Shown here: piece after piece, positions 12,115 through 22,309 of the stretch
Position numbering within the stretch: position 1 is the stretch's first letter
How the letters are laid out: the number at the start of each line of letters is the position of its first letter
Assembly: GCF_022201045.2 (NCBI RefSeq)
Contig: NC_068560.1
Location: 32,885,001 to 32,949,000, forward strand
DNA length: 64,000 bases
Source of the DNA: Citrus sinensis
Lineage: Eukaryota > Streptophyta > Magnoliopsida > Sapindales > Rutaceae
Direction: 5' to 3'
Notes under the pieces: generated by a model
What the model was told of the DNA's origin: nothing
Seen by the model: only the letters and a program-made list of their open reading frames with translations
The model's database searches: none
Translations under genes and position numbers: made by a program

Positions 12115-15100
12115 TTATGCATCCGTTGTCTTTCTCTTTCGATTAGTTGCAGAAGGCTCGTCTGATTGGGTTTGTGCCTGACCAAATACTGACCTGCAGC
12201 ACCCCACAGGCATAAACCCACAATCAATAACTTAAGCAAGCATAATGATGATGAAACACGTATCAGAAAAAACTGAAGAGCTGTGCATGTAATTCCAGCT
12301 TACCCGCACGTTGAGCATTTCTTGAGATGCTTACAATATATGGACAAACACACAGAGCAAATGTAGCCCATGTCAATTGTATTTTTATGGCAGAAACAGC
12401 TGCAAAATGAACAATTGTGACTACATTAATTACAAATTGAATTCAGAAGCAAGGAAGAAGAGAATGTTATCAGATAAAAAGTGTGGATAAGCATTTGAGG
12501 CATGTCACTTAAGGTTAATTAAAGATTTCTAGAAGCATACCAAAAATCGAACACTGAATAAAACGCATGATGTTATTCACCTAAACTTAACAGCAGCACT
12601 TAAACAATTTTTTGAGCAGGTAATAAATTCAAAGGTAAACTACATTGGCCATCGACATTATTTGGCGTAGCTCACTTGAAAAGAATTTTAGAGTTTGAGC
12701 TTTTGGTTAGATGTAAATATAAATTTCAAATAAGATGCTTGGAAGTTGCAAATAAATAATATTAATAAGGCAACAGACAAGAAAATAAATTACTGTAAAT
12801 GGTTTAACTTACGATGCACGGAAATCAACACCAACAGGCTTAGGAAGTTGTAGAAAGTTGCGGGAATGCAAATCAGTTCCAAAAATTGTCTGCGTGTGTC
12901 AACCACATCAAATTATATTCATGAACCCAAAACTGAAAGCAGAACAAAGACCCTCTGACTTAAGACAAATGAGTTTCCATTCAGTCAATTGAAAATTGCC
13001 ATACACAATAGAAACAAAGAACGTTTAAACGCGTGCCATTAACAGAGTTTGGATTTTTCATTAGACAACCCAGCTCATTTCCAACAATTCAAAGAAAGTC
13101 AATAGCAAAAATAAAAGTGCTTCAAGCTTGAAAATCCTCTTGTCTAGATTTCAAATCATCAAACTACATATCTTTATTTTGAATGAAAGATCCAGTTTTC
13201 AGATCAAATCCAAACATTGATGTTAAAGACTAGAAATTAATTTAAATCTTAGCGGACCACTGATTGATATGTTCCATCAGCAACTATAAGGAATATTAAC
13301 AGTTACTACGTCCAAGATAAGGTAAATGACTTACCAAGAGATATTGAAAGAGCCCATCCAATTGTTGAGGCTTATGATGTACTCCACCAGTAATGTAAGA
13401 AGCCTGTCACTCATGCACTAGAAGCAATCAGGACAGATGGAGGGCAGACACTTATGTCCACTACAACAAAAACTAAAAATATGCACGAAAGACAGTTACC
13501 TGCTGCAGGAAAGCAGAATTTTGAGCCCCTAAATAGCAAGAGTCAATAGGAACCTACAAGAGGAAAAAAAAAACTAATAAATCATAAACAGTTTCAAAAC
13601 TGAAAATATTATGAATCCAAGCACTAATAGTAGTACCTAAAACAAAAAATCCAAATCACAAACTTAACATTCCACAGTTATAAAGGTTTAGTTCCAAACT
13701 AGCCTCACATGACATGTTTGTTCACCGTGACCATATTCAACAACATTTTCCCTATTTGGTTTGAGTGACCATTTACTGAGCGTATGGCTTATATACTCAA
13801 ATCAGCTCAACAGGCCTTAAACCTCTACTAGATGGGTTAGCTACATAAATTATTTTCCATCATCATATGCGATTACAGCAGTTTCCTCTGTTTAAGTCCC
13901 AAAAGGTAATGTCCTTTATAAGTTTTGATCAATGTTCCTTTAAGCCTTCCCCTTATCCATTTTGTGCTTTCTAATTGACTAAAGTCACTGCTTGAATGAG
14001 TATTTTAGGTTTTCACAACACATCACCTAACCATATTTCTTATTTTGCTACTCCGGGATCATAGCTTCCTCCTTGAAAATTTACAAATGTATATGTCTAA
14101 AACTACTTCTGTTGGTGCATCTAAAGCAACAAATTTTTCAAAGGATAATTAAGATCCCTTAAAGAGAATCCCTGTTCCTACTGAGGGGGATACACAAAAT
14201 TACACAGAAACATTTTAAGAAGTTAATTTCTAAAAGGATCTGGTAATTTGCTATCCATTAACATGTAACAATCTCAGAAAGGATCTGGCAATTTCTTATC
14301 CACTAACAAAGAATTTAACATGTAGTTGCTCCCCCCCCCCCCCCCCCCCCCCCCCCCCAAAAGGGCGAACTTAATCAGGCAACAGTAGCAAACAGAATAG
14401 AAATTAAGAAGATAAACGTAAAGATAACTATAGCATAAATAACTGAAAAATGCAAAATGCAACATTAAGTACCATAGAGCGTTGGGCAGAGAATATTGCA
14501 TTCATGATTGCAACATATCTGAAAAGAAGAAAATCTTTCAGTGTGGAAGTCAATGCAAAACCAAAGGAAACTGTTCAAACTATCATAAAGAACGTACTGT
14601 TCAGGTCCATCTGGGGATCCCTGCAAGCATAAAATCTGCTCTCATATATTAGAACCGTTATTACAAACATATTTTGTGTAAAGTAGAAGTCACAAGAATA
14701 AAGTTGTGCAGGTTTCAAAGAAGTAAACAAAATGAGGCAAGAAAAATAAATGAAAAGAAAGACTGCAACACAGCCAAAGGTTAACAGCCACAGCCATTGC
14801 ATAGAGAAAAAGGGAGCTGTGATCAGGTCCAGCCAATGAAATCGTGACGTGTGGCCCGTCGAGCACATAATTGTGTGCAACGGCACGCACCAGATCATAT
14901 TTCCAAAACAAGGATAATACCTCAGATATTCATACTATATCAGAGAACTAACTAAATATGGCAACTTATGATAGATTTCTCAATAGATGTAAAACAAATT
15001 AAACTTATCAAAGCCAGAAGATCGGTAATTTCAATAGATACTCACTCGAGGTTGCGGATGGAGCAATCCCGAACGGAAAACTCTCTGTATGTCTATTTGT

Positions 15101-15981
15101 AGAATTAAATCAAACAATCTGGAAAGTTAATTTCAACAAAGTCATGTTGTATCCTTCTCTTCACTAATTTCATATGCAAACCCATGTCAATATCTCACAG
15201 CAAGAACATCTATCATCAACACCAAAGACACATGCAGAATCATTTGTGTTAATGAGTTCAATTTATCTATTAAGATGACCCATTTTAAAAACTATGGCAA
15301 AAACAAGTGGTACATAACATACAATAAAGCCATTCAGCTCCCACAACTGAACACACGAACAAATCAACAAAGGATACAACAAAGAGCCATGGATAAGGAG
15401 CCCGACAACAAGGAACAAGCAATCCTCCCCTCTGGCTCTTGTTTACCAAGTTGCTCATCTTTATTCATAAACTCCTCCAAATTTTGCAACAAAGTCGCAC
15501 ATAAAGAGGGCATTCTACCATTTCCAACGCTCTGATTGCCCGTTGAGGACGAATCATAGACATAGTCACACGAATTATACCCAGTGGCAATAACCACAAC
15601 TTGGTTAAGCTGATTTAGAGTCAATATTGCATTCAAAAACGCAAGAACCTGTTAAAATTAAATAATTACAATGAACTTACAATGAAATAAATAATTAAAT
15701 AGTAACTAAAAATAGTTGAATTAGTTTAAGAAAATAAAAAAAAATAGAGAAAATTAGGGCTTACATGAGTGAGAAATTGAGAGAAGGATAAAGAAGAAGA
15801 GCTCCAGAAGAAGGGGTTTGTGTCTAGTAACACGACCACAAGGCTAACATCATCTGCGAACTCACAACACAATCAAATATTAATAGCATTGTATAATTAT
15901 AAATAAACGAACAAGTGACTTTATATACTAAGAGAAAGTGAGAGAGAGACCTGAGTAGAGCTTTGAGGGAGCTGAAGCCAT
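12115..15981 (-). CDS. TFB4: General transcription and repair factor TFIIH subunit TFB4 (p34/GTF2H3), 11 exons, 298 aa
   Basis: Exons on the minus strand: 15951-15981, 15765-15853, 15378-15648, 15046-15092, 14598-14635, 14473-14518, 13500-13553, 13335-13403, 12813-12889, 12304-12399, 12115-12193. The frame closes at TAA 12117-12115. The protein begins MASAPSKLYSDDVSLVVVLL, the start of the von Willebrand A-like fold, with DTNPFFW next. It continues through YIQRVFRSG, VPIDSCYLGAQNSAFLQQAS and GGVHHKPQQLDGLFQYLL. It ends with a Cys-rich zinc-binding segment from about residue 242 (CFCHKNTIDMGYICSVC, then CKHLKKCSTCG) and a basic tail NRKRKTTDA. TFB4 is a core TFIIH subunit that pairs with p44 in nucleotide excision repair and RNA polymerase II initiation. 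Length and motifs fit the family well. Confidence 0.95.
14331..14358. repeat. 28-base poly(C) run inside a TFB4 intron
   Basis: Twenty-eight consecutive C residues lie in the intron 13554-14472; transcribed from the minus strand this gives a G28 tract. Long C/G homopolymers are rare in plant DNA and difficult to sequence, so the length may be inexact. Confidence 0.9.
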
Positions 15982-16933
15982 GAATCTTTTACATACAGTG
16001 TACTTAGACTTAATTAAGAGAGCCTAACAAAAAAGGGTAAGATTGTAACTTCTAAACTAAAATTGAAAGAAAATTACAACTCTTCTGCCTTCCAATTTCA
16101 CCGATCACCACCGCCGAAACCAGAAGTTACCGCCGGCGCCACTTTACCCACTGATCACTACTCAATTCTCCACAAGACCATAACGTCTTTGCTTTTGTTT
16201 GGAATTAATTTAATTAAAGATTCTGGATGTGCGCGCACACACATACACATAAATGTTTTAAATATTTTAACATGTTAAGGGCATTTTTGTCATTTTATTG
16301 CTTTTATTTCTCCTTTTCGCGTTTCCAGCCGTTCATGATGGGTGTGTTCTCTTCTATCAATGTATGCAAAGGAAAATGAACATGAAACTTGACCATTTGG
16401 GTGAATTTATCTTCTACGGTTGTATATTTCACTAATTGATTTGGGTGAATTTATCTTCTATGGTTGTATATTTCACTAATTGAAGTTGATCAATATATTT
16501 AAATAAGTTGTGCTATAAAGCCTTTGCTTAAAAGTTTAAATTATGGAAATATTGCAGCAAACCCAGAGAAATGTCTGAATATACCGTAATTACAGAGAGT
16601 ACATGAAGTGATTAAAGAATTGTGCAATTGCTGTAACCACAATCATAAGCATCCCCGAAGGCAACGAGCCCCGGGCAACCACTCAAAAATCAAAATCCAT
16701 ATAGTGATAACAAGGGAAACTGACAATATGCCCTCTCATTTCATAATTAAGCAAATGATTAGAAGAAAAATACAAGATGCAAGTGGAAAAGAATCCTCTG
16801 GTTCGCGGACTGTTTTAACATAGCCATAAATAGACAGGTTACATACAACAGATATGTGGAACTGGTCAAAAAACCAAGCAACCACACTGGCAAAAAACAC
16901 ACCATCCAGGCACACAGGTGAGAATCAAAATTA
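15982..16933. other. Intergenic region between the TFB4 start and the LysM receptor stop
   Basis: This stretch holds the TFB4 promoter (both neighbours are on the minus strand) and the 3' untranslated region of the LysM receptor. Apart from a perfect-period 44-bp tandem duplication at 16396-16483, nothing was recognised. Short reading frames here have no family resemblance. Confidence 0.55.
16396..16483. repeat. Two-copy 44-bp tandem duplication
   Basis: The unit starting TTTGGGTGAATTTATC is repeated once, at 16396-16439 and 16440-16483. I see one difference (C to T in CTAcGG / CTAtGG). Such high identity indicates a recent local duplication. Confidence 0.9.
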
Positions 16934-19293
16934 CTATGAAATAGAGACGATGAACTTGACAAACAAATACAACATGAATGCAGGGGGAAAAGTGGATAAT
17001 GAATTTGTTAAGGAGCAAGCAGAAGAAACACTCCCGCTAGGACCGCTTGCAGGGGGCAAACCAGGGATTGACCCAGATGATGGCACCACAGAAGACTTGG
17101 GGGTTGTTGCTCCAGCTGGACCAGCTCCATCTGACTGCGGGGCAGGTGATGGAGCATATGTGGAATCTCTGGTTACTGATGATGGTGGAGCTATAAGAGG
17201 AGGAAATTGCTGGGGTCCTGCATCATTTCCAAATGTCACCAACAAAAGTGAGAAGAAAATTATGAGACATTACAGGATTGTGCAAGGAAATGAAATTGTA
17301 ACCACAGATGTCATCATTTAAACTTATTGGCCCATCATGCAATTGTCGGGAATATCAGCTGAACAGTGGAGATAATGCATAAACGTAGACAATCTATTGC
17401 GTTCCTAACGCATTCGTGTTTATATATTTACTTTTTGGAAACTGTTCAGTCTACATCCTACCAAAAGCAGAGCAGGTGTTTAGCGAGCCAGGAGAACACA
17501 GGCATGCCATAACAACTATTACATGCAAAAACAATACCATCATTACTCAAGAAAATTGAGAAAGCATCTACCGCAGTCTTTGATTTTTTTTAAATTTATT
17601 TATTTATTTTTTTTGGTATCATTGACTATGCAAAAGAAGTGAAAGAAAGAACCCCAAAGAGTGAATCTTAGATTTTCACGAACCTTCTAAAAGCTAGATA
17701 AACAAAATATTTGACAAAATTTACCTGGACATCGAGGTTGAAGAGATGTAGACAACCTGTAGGTTAAATACAAAAAAAAAAACCCCACAAAGATTAAAGA
17801 GTTCAACCATCAGCCAGAACTAACTAACCAGAATCATAATTCAGAATAAAATCAACAAAGCAAGAAGTTGGGAAGAAATAACTTACATAGTGACAATGGT
17901 GCCATTGACAAAACCACCATAACTACACGAAGTGACATTACACCCAGCACTACTCCGTTGAGTGGTAACATTCCCAAGCATGAGGTTACTATTTTTACAT
18001 TGCATGCTTGAGCAAGAAACTGCCAATGAAGCAGGCATGCAGTACAAACTGTACAAGACAGATACCGCAACTGATTAGCACCAGACTATTACAAGCAAGA
18101 GAGGGCAAAAAGAAGAAAGCAATTATGCTTAAACTAAAATGGAAGCAAGACTACTTATTTACTTGAGATTCCCTGGCCCACAACTGCATTGCACACAGTG
18201 GCTTGCTGTGATTGCGTAGCTCCCATTTGGTACAATCAATCCATGATCCAAAGCATATCTAGGAAAATTAGTTGCACAGGCTGCAATACAAGAAAAATGT
18301 AAACTAAAACAACTCATATCAAGCAAAACCATCATAAATAAATTATTTTAAGCTAATACAAATAGTCATCATATATGCTTTAGCTAGGATGATCTCAAAT
18401 CATCATATAAAAAAACTGACAATATTTTGTAACTAGAGCTGAAAAAATTGTATAACTTATATGGACATTTTAACACAAAATAATAAGAGGGCACTAGCTT
18501 TGAGTCTTGAAACATCGCAAATGAAAATAATTATCAATTCACAGATAATCGCTCGCATATTTTACAATAAAGTTCAAATTCAGTATCAGCAACACAAATT
18601 GCCATGACACCAAAAAAAGAAAAAAAAAATAAAGTATGTACCTGGCAATGGAACAGCAAGAATATCACCAGCCTTGACAGCAGTACTTCCCATAGCATTA
18701 ACATTCATCAAATCAGTAAGCGTAGTCCTATACCTAGCCGCAATTCCCGCAAGCGTGTCCACATCTTTCACAACATAACTCAAGTAAACAGCCGGCAACG
18801 AATTATCCGTGCCATTAAAACAGGTACAAGGCAACGGCACAAGCAAATTATCCCCAACGTCCAAAACATCCGGGTCCTGTATATCATTAGCCTCCCTCAA
18901 CTGATCAGCAGAGACCAAACCCGCGTAGACCTGGTTCGAAATCGAGGTAAGCGTGTCCGAAGGGCGAGTCTTGTAGTGGGTGGAAACGGACTTGCGAATC
19001 CCGTCGACGCAGGCGCAGGTGACGGGGATCCTGAGAAAGAGCTGAGAAGGGAGGATGTGGTTCTCCACGTCCGGGTAGGAAATGTCGATGGCGTTGGCGG
19101 TGAGGATGGAGACGGGGTCGACGTTGAAGAGGGAGCCCACTTCGGAGACTTTGAGGTCGGTGTAAAGAGTGTAGCCGAGCAATGCGCTGCAGGAGTCGGA
19201 ATTGGAGCAGGGCTCGATTGTTGACTTGGGCGTCACCAGTACCATTGCTGCATTGCTGAAGAGGAGCAGGAGATAGAGTAGGGTTTTGGGCAT
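16934..19293 (-). CDS. LYM1: LysM-domain GPI-anchored receptor protein, LYM1/LYM3 type, 5 exons, 415 aa
   Basis: Exons on the minus strand: 18642-19293, 18163-18280, 17887-18048, 17725-17756, 16934-17217. The protein opens with a secretion signal (MPKTLLYLLLLFSNAAMVL), then PCSNSDSCSALLGYTLY. Two LysM modules follow: about residues 108-155 (THYKTRPSDTLTSISNQVY to LLVPLPCTC) and about 170-215 (YLSYVVKDVDTLAGIAARY to ILAVPLP). Conserved Cys pairs (CACV, CTC, CVQCSC) match the family. A Pro/Ser-rich stretch and a hydrophobic C-terminus (FMLYLFVKFIVSIS) suggest a GPI-anchor signal. LYM1 and LYM3 bind bacterial peptidoglycan at the plasma membrane and act with CERK1 in immunity. Detailed sequence agrees with LYM1/LYM3 rather than the chitin-binding LYM2. 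One such gene here may be co-orthologous to both Arabidopsis copies. Confidence 0.93.
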
Positions 19294-19993
19294 TGTTGGT
19301 GAGTTGTTGTTAACTTCAGGTTAGGGTTTTGGAGTGTGTAAGGAGGGAAGGGGAAAGTTTTGAGAGTGAGCCGAGTTTGAGGGAGGAGACAACTGTGTTG
19401 CAGACATTAGTCAGATTCTCGATCTTCGAGACTGTAGACTGTAACATTGCTTTTTAATTGGACTAATTTGTCCTTTTCGTTTTTTCTTTTATCATTTGCT
19501 TTTGCAAATTGATGTTGGCTGGTCCGAGGTCTGAACGGTGTCGTTGTGAATGCGATGAGATGAGAATATTTTATGCATCATCCATTTTGTTATATATGAG
19601 CGAAATAATGTTTATTTGTCACAAATAACGTAAATATTCGGTTAATATAATTTATTTTTGTCGTTTTCTGCTACTTAAGTTGAGACAGGGGTATTTTGGT
19701 GATTGGTTGTTTGCTTTTTCATATTTGGGAGCATCTAATTGTACCCCACTTGCTTCTATTTCGGTTTCTTTTCAGGCGAGGAGGCAAAGAATTTCGGGTT
19801 TTTCTTGTTGTTTCGGACATCACCAGATAACCCACGCGAGGCGACAGCGCGTGAGTTGCAATATAACGTGACTTGGCTGCTGCACTTGGCGTTGGGCGTC
19901 AATGGCCGGTACCCACAATAATTCCCACCCCCGCATCTCAGGAGTTCAATACATACACTAATACACACACTAAGTAATATTAGGGCAAAATTA

Positions 19994-20114
19994 TGTTAAA
20001 ACTGTAGTATGCTACTATAGTTGTAATTAAGAATCAGTCATTAAATCTACAGTTGTATTGATTGGATCCAATGACTGAAAGTAATTATGGTAAAATACCA
20101 CAGTTGCAACATAG
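19994..20114. repeat. Imperfect inverted repeat, possibly a MITE fragment
   Basis: The left arm near 19995-20042 (AACTGTAGTATGC ... CAGTCATTAA) and the reverse complement of the right arm near 20070-20114 (AACTGTGGTATTT ... CAGTCATTGG) share the same order of short blocks. They could fold into a hairpin. No clear target duplication was found, so a transposon origin is only suggested. Confidence 0.35.
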
Positions 20115-20141
20115 CTGGACCTGTAATATTAATTAGGCAAT

Positions 20142-20277
20142 GACTATTTTGGAACTGCTCCAAGGTTGAACACAAATTACAATAATATATAAAGTGATAA
20201 ATAATAAAAAATATATTATAATTTTAATCGTGTGGTCATTAATACATACTCTAAGATAGAGCTGTTCCAATATAGTC
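20142..20277. repeat. Short element with 19-bp terminal inverted repeats (MITE-like)
   Basis: GACTATTTTGGAACTGCTC at 20142-20160 pairs with the reverse complement of 20259-20277 (GACTATATTGGAACAGCTC) with three mismatches. The enclosed 136 bp is A/T-rich, as in miniature inverted-repeat elements. I found no matching direct repeat outside the ends. Confidence 0.4.
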
Positions 20278-21990
20278 GAACCCTACTAATTAATAGGTTT
20301 TGTTAACTTATAATAGTTATAAGTGTTTATTTAATCTCATAAATTTTTATCAAATTTATTGTTGTTATTTGTTTCTCTTTTTTGATAAAACTTTTAAAAA
20401 TTAAATAAGTTATTTTGCTTCTACTAATAAAAGCTCAAATTTTAATTTTTTTTAGAGTAGAGATTAAATTTTTTTATAAATATTAAAATATATTTTACTT
20501 ATTTAAAAATCTTATTTCATTTTTTCATAACATAACTTTAAAACATTTATCTACTAAAGTAATTTTATAATTTTTAATAAAAGCACTCACTAACAACCGA
20601 ACAAATATCTATTTAGAAAAGTTTATATTTTAAGTGGATTGTAAATTATATTAATTGTAACTCAGCAAAACCCTAATAATATTAGTTTAAAATTCCTATC
20701 GGTGTTATTTAATAAAAAATTAGAACGATAAAAATGATCACGGTAGTATAATTTAGTTATATATTTTTAGAAAAAGTAAAATAATTCGTAATTATTTAGT
20801 TATTCGCACGAACATGCATGTATCTACGTAGTCCACATTTGAAGCTCGTCAGTATAGAAAAAGTAAGCTCATTTTCACGAATAAATACCTAAAAGAAAAT
20901 GGGTTGCAGTTATTCCCTCATCGCCCCATCATAGACGTAATATTTTAATCATGAACTATTTTATGTGAGTTTAATTATTATTGTTCGAGCAAAAATTGAA
21001 TAGTTGAGCTCTTTAACTGTCTTCCATCATATTTTTACCATGCATAAAAGTTACTCGCACAAATAGTAACATGTGGAACGCACCAAATTTATCTATGATT
21101 ATGATTACAATAAAATCTCTTCGTAATAATACTTTATATAAGAATAGTTTTCGTGTAATAAAAAAAAAATTATAACCCTGATTCTGACTAATTATAAATA
21201 AAAACAAATTCCAGATTATAATAAATTATAATTTTTTCATATTCTATCTAAAGAAATTTACCTTCACATAGTAATAATTTGTTGAATGTTGTAAAAAAAA
21301 TGCTATATTATATTAAAGGTTAACAATATAAAAAAATATTTTTTTCAAAAGTTGTTTCGCACAATAATTCATTGTTTAAAGTAGTTACCAAATCATTGTA
21401 CAAATTTTTTACAATTTACGAAATCATTATACAATGCTTGTAGAATTTGCATTGAGAGAAAAATATTAAAGAGAATGTAAAAAATTAGATTTATAAGAGA
21501 GGTCACCAAAGAATAAGAGTTATTCCCAACACTACATAGTTTTACCAGGTGTATGTATTGAATTTGACATGCTTAGTTAATTAATTATTACTGTAGGAAT
21601 AATAATAGATATCTCAATATTTGAGTATTAGTATTACATGTCACTTATTTACTGGATAATAAATGTAAAATTACTTATTACTCTATTATACTATTCAATT
21701 GATGAACATTATATTAGTTGGAACTTAAATATTTATATTCCTAACATTACTTATTAATAGAGTGCACTTTATCTATATCACTTGCACTAAAAATAACTAA
21801 ATCAAAACAATAGTTTTATAATTGTATTTTATTAAATTATTATCTCCTCATAATAATAAAATTAATTCTGGTCAAAATGTTATGATTATAAAAAAGTTTT
21901 AATGTGTATCACATTATGCTCATGGATAAATTTTTAAAGTGTGAGATACCAAATTTGGCAGTAAAACAGTAAAACTCAGGCCCAATACAA

Positions 21991-22000
21991 GGCGGGAAAA
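21991..22000 (-). promoter_or_regulatory. E2F-type binding site (distal) of the ELG1-like gene
   Basis: The plus strand reads GGCGGGAAAA, the reverse complement of TTTTCCCGCC, a full match to the plant E2F consensus TTTSSCGC. It lies about 310 bp upstream of the start codon at 22310. It suggests S-phase expression, as for other replication genes. Confidence 0.6.
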
Positions 22001-22134
22001 GGTAGAATTCAAATTCACGGTACCGGTCGCTCCGATTCCTACGTAAATACGGACTCCATAAAAGTTTCAGTGTAACAGTAAAAATCAGTAAAAAGTTACC
22101 GTCAGGTTACAAGTTACGAACTTTTCCATCTTAA

Positions 22135-22142
22135 GGCGGGAA
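22135..22142 (-). promoter_or_regulatory. E2F-type binding site (proximal) of the ELG1-like gene
   Basis: The plus strand reads GGCGGGAA (reverse complement TTCCCGCC), about 170 bp upstream of the start codon. It is the core of the E2F motif with one fewer T than the distal site. Two copies in one short promoter strengthen the call. Confidence 0.55.
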
Positions 22143-22309
22143 CAAAAATCCTAATTCCCTCCATAATTCTCTCCCTTCAGATCACGTTTTGTTCGACACA
22201 CATCACTCTCTCCACTAAGAAAAGAGGGGGAAAATAAAGGAAAAAAATCCCAAATCAATCAAAAACCCTAAATCTCTAAAAACCTAATTTATCAAATTAA
22301 TCTAATTGA

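Larger units (their letters stand above)
19294..22309. other. Divergent intergenic region, 3 kb, very A/T-rich in its middle
   Basis: This region lies between the start codons of the LysM receptor (minus) and the ELG1-like gene (plus), so it holds both promoters. The part from about 20100 to 21900 is extremely A/T-rich and appears gene-free. Two small inverted-repeat structures occur at 19994-20114 and 20142-20277. Two E2F-type motifs lie near the right end and are listed separately. Confidence 0.55.

Noticed and set aside
18604-19224. 206-residue plus-strand reading frame
   Set aside because: It lies opposite the LysM receptor's first exon and has no family resemblance; it follows from the codon bias of the real gene.
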